From assembly GCA_964636865.1 (NCBI GenBank), contig CAZWVJ010000006.1:1-64000 (forward strand): a stretch of 64,000 nucleotides of DNA. Reading direction: 5' to 3'. This DNA comes from B1SED10-75 sp964636865. Lineage in GTDB: Bacteria; Bacillota; Dethiobacteria; DTU022; PWGO01. The position numbers were made by a program, and so were the translations under genes. Positions 25,294-33,901 of the stretch are shown here, one piece after another. The notes beneath the pieces were generated by a model, which was given only the letters and a program-made list of their open reading frames with translations, was not told the origin of the DNA and did not search any database. Each line of letters opens with the position of its first letter. Positions within the stretch are counted from its first letter, which is position 1.

Positions 25294-26613
25294 TTATGCA
25301 AGCAAGCTTTGACAGACTATTCGAAATTTTTTCAGGGCATCAAGAGAACGATTTACCAGGTAATCACGCCGCTGCTTTTTGGGAATACGCTCTCCGGGGG
25401 GTTGAAACATGCCAAAGTTTACATTCATGGGTTGAAAATGCCGCGGATCAGCAGTAGTAATGTATCGGCTCAGAGCACCGATAGCTGTTTCCGGCGGAAA
25501 ATCTAAACAAGATTTACCACGGGCAGCAGCTACAGCATTAAGCCCGGCAACCAAACCGGAAGCAGTGGACTCCACATAACCTTCCACTCCGCTTAATTGA
25601 CCGGCAATGAAAACTTTTTCCGCCTGCTTTAATTCATAGGTGCTCTTCAGAAGGCGGGGGGCATTTAGAAAAGTATTGCGATGCATCATGCCATAGCGGG
25701 CAAATTCGGCCTCTTCAAGCCCCGGAATCATGCGAAATATACGTCTTTGCTCGGGCCATTTCAATTGTGTTTGGAATCCCACCATATTATAAAGGGTAGC
25801 TTCAAGATTATCCTGCCGCAATTGAACCACCGCATATGGCTGTTCTCCCGTTCGTGGATCCGTCAAACCTACCGGCTTCATCGGGCCAAATAAAAGGGTA
25901 TCTCTTCCTCTTACCGCCATTTCTTCCACGGGCATACACCCTTCAAAAAACTTTCTTTCTTCGGTTAGATGGGGGATATACTTTTCCCCCGTTACCAGCG
26001 CCTCCCAAAAATCATCATACTCCTTTTTGCTCAAAGGGCAGTTAATATAATCCGTCACCTCTTTTTCATAGCGCGATGCTTGAAAGACGCGATCAAAATT
26101 GATGGAGTCCGCCGTTACTATGGGGGCAGCGGCATCATAGAAGTATAAATAATCTTCGCCGATTACAGCATAAAGTGAACGCGCCAAAGCTTCAGAAGTT
26201 AACGGTCCGGTAGCAATTATAAGGGGACGTTCAGAAGGAATAGAATGCACATGTTCCCGCACCACTTTGATATGGGGGTGCTCTTCTATCCACCGGGTAA
26301 TAAGGTTGGCAAATGCCTGGCGATCTACCGCTAAAGCTCCTCCTGCAGGAACTTCCGTTTCCAACGCAGCTTTGATAATCAATGAGTCCATGCGGCGCAG
26401 CTCTTCCTTTAAAAGCCCGGCGGCATTGTGCAAGGATCGCGCCCGTAAAGAATTGCTGCATACCAACTCCGCCAAATAATCTGTATAATGGGCGGATGTA
26501 AACTCCCGCGGCCTCATCTCGTAAAGAAGAATTGAAGCTCCTTTTTCTGCTGCCTGCCAAGCAGCTTCTGCGCCGGCTAAACCGCCCCCGATTATGATTA
26601 TATCAGGTGTCAT
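25294..26613 (-). CDS. trmFO: tRNA (uracil-5-)-methyltransferase TrmFO
   Basis: Folate- and FAD-dependent enzyme that methylates U54 of tRNA. 439 residues. N-terminal FAD-binding motif IIIGGGLAGAEAAWQAAEKG, then YEMRPREFTSAH and LVCSNSLRA (the Cys-containing motif), and GYVESTASGLVAGLNA at the C-terminus. Three bases after topA and 42 before xerC, in conserved Firmicute order. Confidence 0.97.
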   Translation of the reverse strand: MTPDIIIIGGGLAGAEAAWQAAEKGASILLYEMRPREFTSAHYTDYLAELVCSNSLRARSLHNAAGLLKEELRRMDSLIIKAALETEVPAGGALAVDRQAFANLITRWIEEHPHIKVVREHVHSIPSERPLIIATGPLTSEALARSLYAVIGEDYLYFYDAAAPIVTADSINFDRVFQASRYEKEVTDYINCPLSKKEYDDFWEALVTGEKYIPHLTEERKFFEGCMPVEEMAVRGRDTLLFGPMKPVGLTDPRTGEQPYAVVQLRQDNLEATLYNMVGFQTQLKWPEQRRIFRMIPGLEEAEFARYGMMHRNTFLNAPRLLKSTYELKQAEKVFIAGQLSGVEGYVESTASGLVAGLNAVAAARGKSCLDFPPETAIGALSRYITTADPRHFQPMNVNFGMFQPPGERIPKKQRRDYLVNRSLDALKKFRIVCQSLLA

Positions 26614-26616
26614 ATT

Positions 26617-28701
26617 TTACTTTTCCACCTCGGTTTTATACTTAATATTACTTTCACACGAAGGATCACCGCAGGCTATAACATTCTTGTTTTGCTGCAC
26701 CATAAAATAACCACAGTGAGGACATTTTTGGGGCAGAGGCTTTTTCCATAAGGAGAAAGTGCAATCAGGATAATTATCACAGCCGTAAAAAGTACGACCC
26801 TTGCGGCTGCGTTTTAGTACTATTTCACCCCCGTCTACCGGGCATTTTACCCCGGTTTCCGCATCTACATTTCGGGTGAATCGACATTCAGGAAAGCCGG
26901 GACAGGCTAAAAATCGTCCAAAACGGCCGTAACGATATACAAGATTACGTTCACATTTTGGACAGGTTTCTTCGCTGTACTCCGGTTCCAGTTCCACATT
27001 TTCCATCTGTTTTTCAGCTGCTTCTACCCTTTGCCGAAAAGGCTCATAAAATTCATTTAAAACATCCTGGCTGTTGAGCTCTCCCTCCTCAATATCATCG
27101 AGTTTATCTTCCATTTTGGCCGTGAACTCAACATCAATTATTTCCGGGAAATAATTCTGCAGTAAATCTATCACTACCTTGCCTAATTCGGTAGGGATAA
27201 ACGCCTTATTTTCTATGATCACATAACCGCGGCTGCGTATGGTTTCAATAATGGGAGAATAAGTACTGGGGCGCCCAATTCCCTTTTCTTCAAGCATTTT
27301 TACCAGGGACGCTTCGTTATAGCGGGGCGGAGGTTGAGTAAAATGCTGCTCCGGCATGAGATTTTTTAATCCCAAATTTTCACCTTCGGATAAAGAGGGT
27401 AATAACTTATCAACTTCTTCCTGGTCTTTATCCTTACGGTAGAGGTACAGATAACCGGAAAATATGATATTACTCCCATTGGCTCTAAATTTATATTCAC
27501 CGGCGCTAATATCCACCCTTAACTTGTGTAAAAGGGCCGCCGCTGTTTGACTGGCTAAGAACCGGGTCCAAATTAATTTGTATAATTTTAGCTGATCTTT
27601 GTTCAAATGCGCTTTTAATTGTTCCGGATCCCGGTTTACATCCGTAGGGCGTATGGATTCATGGGCTTCCTGGGCTTTTTTGGACGATTTGAACTTATGG
27701 GGTTGGGAGGGAACATAGTCAGAGCCCAGATGATATTTAATGTATTCCCGAGTTTGTTTGGCAGCCTCTTCAGAAACTTTTACCGAATCAGTGCGGATAT
27801 AAGTTACCAGGCCTGTCATTCCGCTTTCACCTGTATTCACCCCTTCATAAAGCTGCTGGGCCAATTGCATGGTTTTCCGCGTAGAAAATCCTAATTTTTG
27901 AGAAGCCTCTTGCTGCAAACTGCTGGTAGTAAAAGGAGGTGCAGGTTTTTTCTCCTCCTGGCGGGAAGTGATTTTTTCCACCCGGAAGTTTTCGTTTTGT
28001 AAATCCTGCACTATTTTTTCTGCTTCCTCTTTATTGTCTATTTTAATTTTTTGTTTGCCCCGCCAACGAAGCTCCGCATTAAAAGGGGTGGAATCTTTAC
28101 GCCCGGTCAGGACCGCCTCGATGGTCCAGTACTCTTCGGGAACAAAGGCTTCGATTTCTTTTTCCCTTTCACAAATAAGGTGAACAGCCACTGATTGGAC
28201 CCGGCCGGCACTGAGGCCTTTTTTGACATTTTTCCAAAGTAAAGGGCTGATCTGATAGCCAACTAAACGGTCCAATATCCGGCGGGCTTGCTGTGCTTCC
28301 ACCCGGTAATTATCAATAAAGCGAGGTTCTTTAAGCGCTTTTTTTACTGCTTCGTTGGTTATTTCGTTAAATTCCACCCGATTAGGTTCTTCCGGGTCAA
28401 GGTCCAGAGCTCTACCCAGGTGCCAACATATAGCCTCTCCTTCACGGTCAGGGTCGGGGGCAAGCAAGACCCGGTCTACTTTTTTACTGGCAGATTTGAG
28501 TTTTTTCAGGATTTCTCCCCGCCCCCGGATAGTAATGTATTGAGGTTGAAAGTTATTTTCCACATCGATGCCTAATTTACTTTTGGGCAAATCAATCAAA
28601 TGACCGTTAGATGCTTCTACCTTATAATTGGAACCTAAAAATTTTTTTATGGTTTTGGCTTTGGTCTGAGATTCTACGATTAAAAGTGTTTTTTTCTTCA
28701 A
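26617..28701 (-). CDS. topA: DNA topoisomerase I
   Basis: Type IA topoisomerase relaxing negative supercoils. 694 residues. TOPRIM domain at the N-terminus (LLIVESQTKAKTI and LLAPDPDREGEAICWHLG), central gate with the active-site Tyr in LVTYIRTDSVKVS, and three C-terminal zinc ribbons (CPKCERNLVY, CPVDGGEI...CDNYPDC, CPHCGYFM...CGDPSC). TTG start with AGGAGG 10 bases upstream. Confidence 0.97.
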   Translation of the reverse strand: MKKKTLLIVESQTKAKTIKKFLGSNYKVEASNGHLIDLPKSKLGIDVENNFQPQYITIRGRGEILKKLKSASKKVDRVLLAPDPDREGEAICWHLGRALDLDPEEPNRVEFNEITNEAVKKALKEPRFIDNYRVEAQQARRILDRLVGYQISPLLWKNVKKGLSAGRVQSVAVHLICEREKEIEAFVPEEYWTIEAVLTGRKDSTPFNAELRWRGKQKIKIDNKEEAEKIVQDLQNENFRVEKITSRQEEKKPAPPFTTSSLQQEASQKLGFSTRKTMQLAQQLYEGVNTGESGMTGLVTYIRTDSVKVSEEAAKQTREYIKYHLGSDYVPSQPHKFKSSKKAQEAHESIRPTDVNRDPEQLKAHLNKDQLKLYKLIWTRFLASQTAAALLHKLRVDISAGEYKFRANGSNIIFSGYLYLYRKDKDQEEVDKLLPSLSEGENLGLKNLMPEQHFTQPPPRYNEASLVKMLEEKGIGRPSTYSPIIETIRSRGYVIIENKAFIPTELGKVVIDLLQNYFPEIIDVEFTAKMEDKLDDIEEGELNSQDVLNEFYEPFRQRVEAAEKQMENVELEPEYSEETCPKCERNLVYRYGRFGRFLACPGFPECRFTRNVDAETGVKCPVDGGEIVLKRSRKGRTFYGCDNYPDCTFSLWKKPLPQKCPHCGYFMVQQNKNVIACGDPSCESNIKYKTEVEK

Positions 28702-28798
28702 TATTTCCCTGCCTCCTCAAACATTAACCGGATTTAAGATTAAAACGTAATCCCACCCGGGAGTTCTAGAGCAATCTAATTCTCTTCCTTTAAATTAC

Positions 28799-28845
28799 AT
28801 TATTTAATATAACATAATATAATATAATATAATACATTAAATAAT
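28799..28845. repeat. AT-rich pentamer repeat inside an inverted repeat
   Basis: Four tandem copies of ATAAT (28814-28833) lie between a 10-bp inverted repeat, ATTATTTAAT (28799-28808) and ATTAAATAAT (28836-28845). It is in the 160-base gap between topA and dprA. It may be a replication-slippage tract, and it offers several TATAAT-like boxes for topA transcription; no clear -35 was found. Confidence 0.7.
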
Positions 28846-28862
28846 ATTTATTCAAGCATATA

Positions 28863-29966
28863 CTAAATTCGCATAAAATATTTTCCCGGCAACTGCCGCA
28901 CAAAGCCCTTCATTTCCAAGTTCAAAATTAGCTCGCTGAATTTTGACGGCGAAAGATCACCCTCCCGAATTATTTCATCGGCATGGGTGGGTTGAAAAGA
29001 TACCAGATTAAGCAAATCTTCTTCCTCTTTTTCTAAAAAGCTCATCTGCCCTGTTTCTTTATGTTCCCCATCTTCATTCTTGCTGCCCCCGCTTTCAGTT
29101 ATGGCCAGCCCCACCTCTTCTAAAATATCATCCAAGGCATCCAAAACCTTGGCGCCCTGTTTAATTAAACGATTGCATCCCCGGCTGTATGGACTGTTGA
29201 TATTGCCCGGCACGGCAAATACTTCTCTCCCCTGTTCAAGGGCAAAATCTGCCGTAATCAAAGCACCGCTTTTTTCCATGGCTTCTACTACCACTGTTCC
29301 CATAGATAAGCCACTGATAATGCGATTTCGACGGGGAAAATGCTGGGGGATAGGTTTAGTGCCAACGGGAAATTCACTAATTACAGCTCCGCTTGTACCG
29401 ATTTGGTGTTTCAAAAATCGATTTTGAGGAGGATAACACACATCCGCGCCCGAGCCCAACACCGCTATAGTCCGGCCACCACCTTCCAGGGCCCCCTTGT
29501 GCGCCCAACTATCAATCCCCAAAGCCATTCCGCTTACTACGGTAACTCCTAAATATGCCAGTTCCCGGGCAAATTTCAAGGCAATTTCCTTACCATAAGC
29601 AGTTGCCTTGCGACTGCCCACTATGGCTATTGTTATTTCTCCATTCTTTAGTTCCCCTTCTCCGTAAATAAGCAGGGGCGGATAAAATATTTCCTGCAGT
29701 AAATCCGGATACTGCGGATCTTCTTCCGTTAAAACCCATATTCCACTGTTTTGTAATTTGTCCCATTCATATTTAACATCGATGCGGGACCTTTCCCCGG
29801 CAAATTTTTGGGCAAGGGAACCCCAACCATCAACTTTTTGAAGAAAGCTCACAGGAGCTTTCCAAGCCTCAGCAGGATCCGGTATATACCGCAGCAGGGA
29901 CTTTATCCTCCGAGGACCCAAATAAGGCACCATGTTAAAAGCATTCAAATATGCTGTTTTCTCCAT
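28863..29966 (-). CDS. dprA: DNA processing protein DprA (Smf)
   Basis: Single-strand DNA binding protein that loads RecA during transformation. 367 residues. N-terminal helix-hairpin-helix/SAM-like region (about 1-75), central Rossmann-like domain with IAIVGSRKATAYG, VVSGMALGIDSWAHKGAL, FPVGTKPIPQHFPRRNRII and VVVEAMEKSGALITADFAL, and a C-terminal winged helix (about 305-367). It precedes topA as in Bacillus. Presence of DprA alone does not show competence. Confidence 0.96.
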   Translation of the reverse strand: MEKTAYLNAFNMVPYLGPRRIKSLLRYIPDPAEAWKAPVSFLQKVDGWGSLAQKFAGERSRIDVKYEWDKLQNSGIWVLTEEDPQYPDLLQEIFYPPLLIYGEGELKNGEITIAIVGSRKATAYGKEIALKFARELAYLGVTVVSGMALGIDSWAHKGALEGGGRTIAVLGSGADVCYPPQNRFLKHQIGTSGAVISEFPVGTKPIPQHFPRRNRIISGLSMGTVVVEAMEKSGALITADFALEQGREVFAVPGNINSPYSRGCNRLIKQGAKVLDALDDILEEVGLAITESGGSKNEDGEHKETGQMSFLEKEEEDLLNLVSFQPTHADEIIREGDLSPSKFSELILNLEMKGFVRQLPGKYFMRI

Positions 29967-29996
29967 TTATCCCTTCCGCTTACTACTCTGTTTATT

Positions 29997-31241
29997 TTAA
30001 TAGCGGTTTTTATATTCCATGATATGATTTTCCCATGTCCGCAAACATACTTTCTCATCATAAAAATTCACCAGATAATTAGGAAGTATGGGGGTTTTCC
30101 CATAACCTCCAGGACTGTTTAAAATATAAGTAGGAATAGCCAACCCGGAAGTATATCCCCGCAGTTGCTCCATGATTTCAATTCCTTCTTCAACCCTGGT
30201 GCGGAAATGTGAAGTTCCCTTTACTTCTTTCGCATGAAATATATAATAAGGGCGGACCATTATCCGCAAAAGCTCCTGGTTCAGTTTGCGCATCACATAA
30301 GGATTATCATTTACCCCCCTCAGCAAAACAGCCTGGTTGCCCAGCGCAGCCCCTGCCCTGGTCATTTTCATACAAGCCTCTCCGGCATCGGGGGTAACCT
30401 CCAGAGGGTGGTTAAACTGGGTATTCACATAAAGAGGCATGTGCCGGGACAATATTTCACACAGCTCATCATCCACCCGATAAGGAAGTGTAACCGGCGA
30501 TCTTGTCCCCAATCGTTTAATCTCCACGTGAGGAATATTTTCCAACTCGGTAAGAAGCCAATCAATGGTATCGTTTTCCAGCATAAACGCATCACCGCCG
30601 GTTAGCAAAACATCCCGTATTTCTTCATTGTGGCGGATATAATCGAGGGCTGCTTTCAAAGTCTCTTCAGTTGCATTGGTATCCGTCTCCCCAATATCAC
30701 GCCTTCGCTGGCAGTGACGACAAAACATGGCACACTTGTTGGTTACATTTATGATTAACCGGTCGGGATATCTGCGGGTAATTGCCGGAGCAGGAGAGGT
30801 ATTTTCCTCATCCATGGGATCCATTTCACCAAGGGTATCATAATACTCCATGGCAGTGGGTATGGATTGGCGACGCACCGGATCTGCCGGATCATCTTGA
30901 TCAATAAGGCTCAAATAATACGGAGAGACAGCCCAACGATACCTGGAACCGGTGGTATTAATATCAACCGCCTCTTCCTCATCAATATTCAGCAGTTCCC
31001 GCAATTTATCCGTATCAACGACTCTATTTGCCAGCTGCCACCTCCAATCAAACCACTCTGTAGAAGAGACACCAAAGGCGGACTGTATTTCTGCCTGGTT
31101 CTTTTTTATTCGTTCCCAATCTTTATATCCGGAAGGTATCTCCTGCGAAACTTCCAGGTAGTCTTTTATGTTTTCTTTCAGTTGAGCCGCTCTTGCTAAA
31201 GACTTTTCCCTTCTTTGCTTTTCTTGATCTTGCGCCTCCAT
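29997..31241 (-). CDS. eam: Glutamate 2,3-aminomutase (radical SAM/PLP)
   Basis: Member of the lysine 2,3-aminomutase family, 414 residues. The radical SAM motif is Cys170-x3-Cys174-x2-Cys177 (CAMFCRHC), and the PLP lysine is Lys382 in SPGGYGKTPILPNY. Lysine aminomutases use two Asp residues to hold the substrate side chain. Here those positions are Lys338 (in HAKEVKG) and Asn375 (in YILNSPGG), 37 residues apart, as in the characterised glutamate 2,3-aminomutase of Clostridioides difficile. The product would be beta-glutamate, an osmolyte. GGAGG precedes the ATG. The gene has a long structured leader of its own and ends 30 bases before dprA. Confidence 0.88.
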   Translation of the reverse strand: MEAQDQEKQRREKSLARAAQLKENIKDYLEVSQEIPSGYKDWERIKKNQAEIQSAFGVSSTEWFDWRWQLANRVVDTDKLRELLNIDEEEAVDINTTGSRYRWAVSPYYLSLIDQDDPADPVRRQSIPTAMEYYDTLGEMDPMDEENTSPAPAITRRYPDRLIINVTNKCAMFCRHCQRRRDIGETDTNATEETLKAALDYIRHNEEIRDVLLTGGDAFMLENDTIDWLLTELENIPHVEIKRLGTRSPVTLPYRVDDELCEILSRHMPLYVNTQFNHPLEVTPDAGEACMKMTRAGAALGNQAVLLRGVNDNPYVMRKLNQELLRIMVRPYYIFHAKEVKGTSHFRTRVEEGIEIMEQLRGYTSGLAIPTYILNSPGGYGKTPILPNYLVNFYDEKVCLRTWENHIMEYKNRY

Positions 31242-31342
31242 ATTAATACCTCCAAAATATATTATTTCTATGTATTAAGCACAATCAAAAATTTAACTTG
31301 TTTATCCCTTAAAACCTGTGCATTGTGCATTAAGTTTTTTTA

Positions 31343-31414
31343 ACACTCTTTTACCACCTAAACAAAGCGTACTCTCATTAGCTTTTCTAATCTCTGTCAG
31401 AATGAGAAGAGTGT
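31343..31414 (-). promoter_or_regulatory. Structured leader element upstream of eam
   Basis: In the 488-base gap between panD and eam, ACACTCTT (31343-31350) pairs with AAGAGTGT (31407-31414), and CTCATT (31374-31379) pairs with AATGAG (31401-31406), the two 3' arms being contiguous. An alternative inner stem ATTAG/CTAAT (31377-31391) competes with the second pair. A direct repeat TGTGCAT lies nearby (about 31317-31330). The element is about 100 bases before the eam ATG. I do not recognise it as a known riboswitch class. Confidence 0.4.
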
Positions 31415-31654
31415 AACATAAGCTTTCAAAGTTGTGAACCTTACCTTAGAATCTATGAAAGAAAAAGAAAATATAGCGACCCAAAATTTTTCAGAGTCTA
31501 AATCAATTGCCGTCTTAAATATTAATTAATAAATTATGTGCATATGTGTAAAAAAGAACATCTGATTAACAGCATTTCATCCCGTTGCAAATATTATTCT
31601 TCGGTGGTTTTTATTCTAACATTAAGTGCCTGAGCTTGTTGCAAAACTTCTCGT

Positions 31655-31687
31655 AAAAAAATATTATAAACAATTAAAATAATATTT
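31655..31687 (-). terminator. AT-rich hairpin after panD
   Basis: Minus strand AAATATTAT, an 11-base loop, ATAATATTT, then TTTTA. The 9-bp stem contains only A and T, so it is a weak terminator candidate for the pan operon. The rest of 31415-31729 holds no gene that I can support. Confidence 0.5.
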
Positions 31688-31729
31688 CCTTCCGGCACTA
31701 CATGTAATTATAAAAACACCGTATTGGCA

Positions 31730-32116
31730 TTACAGAGAAAATTCGGTAAAAGCTGTTTCTTCCTTAATTTCTTTAATCCGGTTGAGATGATCAACAAAGA
31801 CTACCCGCGGCTTGAAATTTTTTAACTCCTCACCTGTCATGCCCGCATAACTTATAATAATTACTTGATCACCGGGCTGAACCAGGCGAGCTGCAGCTCC
31901 ATTTAGGCAAACGTCTCCTTCGCCGGCTGGGCCGGCAATAACGTAAGTCTCTAACCGGGAGCCGTTATTATTGTTGACCACCTGCACCTTTTCATAAGGT
32001 AAAATGTCTGCCGCTTCCATGAGGGAAGAATCAATTGTAATACTGCCCACATAGTTTAAATTAGCCCCTGTTACCGTGGCCACGTGAATTTTTGATTTAC
32101 ACATGAACCTTAACAC
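31730..32116 (-). CDS. panD: Aspartate 1-decarboxylase
   Basis: Pyruvoyl enzyme making beta-alanine for pantothenate. 128 residues. The proenzyme self-cleaves before Ser25 in LNYVGSITID, which becomes the pyruvoyl group. CKSKIHVATVTGANL and LNGAAARLVQPGDQVII are the other conserved parts. GTG start with GGAGGT 8 bases upstream, 4 bases after panC. Confidence 0.96.
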   Translation of the reverse strand: MLRFMCKSKIHVATVTGANLNYVGSITIDSSLMEAADILPYEKVQVVNNNNGSRLETYVIAGPAGEGDVCLNGAAARLVQPGDQVIIISYAGMTGEELKNFKPRVVFVDHLNRIKEIKEETAFTEFSL

Positions 32117-32120
32117 TCCA

Positions 32121-32966
32121 TCACACCTCCACTAGTAAATTGTCAATAAGCCTGGCCTGACCAAATTTTACCGCCAACGCCAGCAAAACCGGCTCTTGAA
32201 TTTGATCTACTTTTTGCAATTTCTTTTTATCCACTATTTCAACATAATCGGGAGCAGCTAACGGTTCTTGAGACAAGTTTTGCCACATAAACTTGCGTAG
32301 AACCTCGGCATTTCTTTCCCCGGCAATGATTTTTTCCCGGGCAGCAAGGAGAGTTGAATAAATAATCCGGGCAGCTTTCCTTTCTTCCGGATGCAAGTAC
32401 TTATTGCGAGAACTCATAGCCACTCCATCATCTTCCCTTACTGTAGGGCAAACGACTATTTCTACATTCATATTAAGATCTTCAGTCATTTTTTTTATCA
32501 CCAACGCCTGCTGGGCATCTTTCTGCCCAAAGTATGCTTTGTCGGGCTCAACCAGGTTAAACAGCTTGTTTACCACCGTGGTAACCCCCCTAAAATGAAC
32601 GGGCCTGGAAGCGCCGCACAAAACTTCCGTAATTTCTTCTACATTAACATAGGTGAGATAATCCGGAGGGTACATAGCCCTCACCTCCGGATAAAAAATG
32701 AGATCGCACCCTTCCTCTGCCGCTTTTTTCCGGTCACCCTCTAAATCTTGCGGATAATCCTCATAATCTTCTCCCCGCCCAAATTGAATTGGGTTTACAA
32801 ATATGCTCATTACCACATAATCTGTTTGTTTTCTCGCCTCCCGCAGGAGAGAAAGATGCCCTTCGTGTAAAAACCCCATAGTAGGGACTAAACCTATGCT
32901 TTGGCCTTCTGATTTTACCCCCTTTACTTCATTTTTTAGTTCTGTTAAATCCCGTATTAACTTCAT
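32121..32966 (-). CDS. panC: Pantothenate synthetase
   Basis: Joins pantoate and beta-alanine using ATP. 281 residues from the ATG at 32966. HIGH-like motif in LVPTMGFLHEGHLSLL, plus MSIFVNPIQFGRGEDYEDYP, YFGQKDAQQALVIKKM and VAMSSRNKYL with KMSKS-like function. A TTG at 32993 would add nine residues; GGGTGA 10 bases before the ATG favours the shorter form. Confidence 0.96.
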   Translation of the reverse strand: MKLIRDLTELKNEVKGVKSEGQSIGLVPTMGFLHEGHLSLLREARKQTDYVVMSIFVNPIQFGRGEDYEDYPQDLEGDRKKAAEEGCDLIFYPEVRAMYPPDYLTYVNVEEITEVLCGASRPVHFRGVTTVVNKLFNLVEPDKAYFGQKDAQQALVIKKMTEDLNMNVEIVVCPTVREDDGVAMSSRNKYLHPEERKAARIIYSTLLAAREKIIAGERNAEVLRKFMWQNLSQEPLAAPDYVEIVDKKKLQKVDQIQEPVLLALAVKFGQARLIDNLLVEV

Positions 32967-33016
32967 CTCCACTATATCACCCAAAAATTTCAATTATCAT
33001 ATTTTGTGATGAAAAG

Positions 33017-33868
33017 CTATTCCTTCAGCGCTTCTTTAATTTTTTCAAAAATATCTTCCGGCATTTCAAAGCGGTGTTCTTCAGCCGGAAATTTGCCTTC
33101 TTTTACTTCTTGAATATAACTCTGAATTCCTTTTTCCATTTCCGCCCGGGCATTGGCATATTCCTTAACAAACTTCGGGCGTTTGCCGGTAGTCAAGCCC
33201 ATCACATCATGATAAACTAAAACCTGCCCGTCACACTGTTCTCCTGCTCCGATGCCTATGGTGGGAATGCCGATAGAACGGGTAATCAACCCCGCCAACA
33301 ACCAGGGGACACATTCCAATACAACTCCGAAAGCACCCGCTTCTTCCAGCTTCCTGGCGTCATCAACCATTTTTAAAGCCGTTTGAATGTCTTTTCCCTG
33401 AACCTTGAATCCCCCCATTTGCCCCACAGATTGGGGGGTCAATCCCAGATGTCCCAGCACGGGTATTCCGGCTTCGGTTATTCCCCGGACCGCATCAATT
33501 ATTTCCACACCACCTTCTAATTTGACAGCATCCGCGCCGGTCTCCTGGATTGCTTTTTTCACATTTTCCATTGCCTTTTCTCTGGTAATCTGGTAAGTCA
33601 TAAAAGGCATATCAATAATGACCATGGCCTTCTCAACTCCACGCACTACAGCTCGTCCGTGATGAATCATATCTTCCAGGGTTACCGCCAATGTATTCTG
33701 GTAACCCAAAACTACCATGCCCAGCGAATCACCTACCAGAATTATATCTACATCCGCCTGATCAACCAGTTCGGCAGTGGGATAATCATACGCCGTAAGC
33801 ATGGTGATTTTTTCCCCGCTGCTTTTCTTCTCTTTGAGGTCTAAAATCGAAGTTTTACTTTCAGGCAT
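33017..33868 (-). CDS. panB: 3-methyl-2-oxobutanoate hydroxymethyltransferase
   Basis: Adds a hydroxymethyl group from methylene-tetrahydrofolate to ketoisovalerate to give ketopantoate. 283 residues, TIM barrel. Motifs: MLTAYDYPTAELVDQADVD, ILVGDSLGMVVLGY, VKLEGGVEII, GHLGLTPQSVGQMGGFKVQG and IGIGAGEQCDGQVLV. GGGGAGGG precedes the ATG. Lies between the DUF2520 gene and panC. Confidence 0.97.
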   Translation of the reverse strand: MPESKTSILDLKEKKSSGEKITMLTAYDYPTAELVDQADVDIILVGDSLGMVVLGYQNTLAVTLEDMIHHGRAVVRGVEKAMVIIDMPFMTYQITREKAMENVKKAIQETGADAVKLEGGVEIIDAVRGITEAGIPVLGHLGLTPQSVGQMGGFKVQGKDIQTALKMVDDARKLEEAGAFGVVLECVPWLLAGLITRSIGIPTIGIGAGEQCDGQVLVYHDVMGLTTGKRPKFVKEYANARAEMEKGIQSYIQEVKEGKFPAEEHRFEMPEDIFEKIKEALKE

Positions 33869-33901
33869 TTGGTTACCCTCCCCATTTAGGTTAAATAAAT
33901 A

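Noticed and set aside
31480..31500. CodY-box-like sequence in the eam gap (AATTTTTCAGA)
   Set aside because: Only about 10 of 15 positions match the CodY consensus, which is expected by chance in AT-rich DNA.
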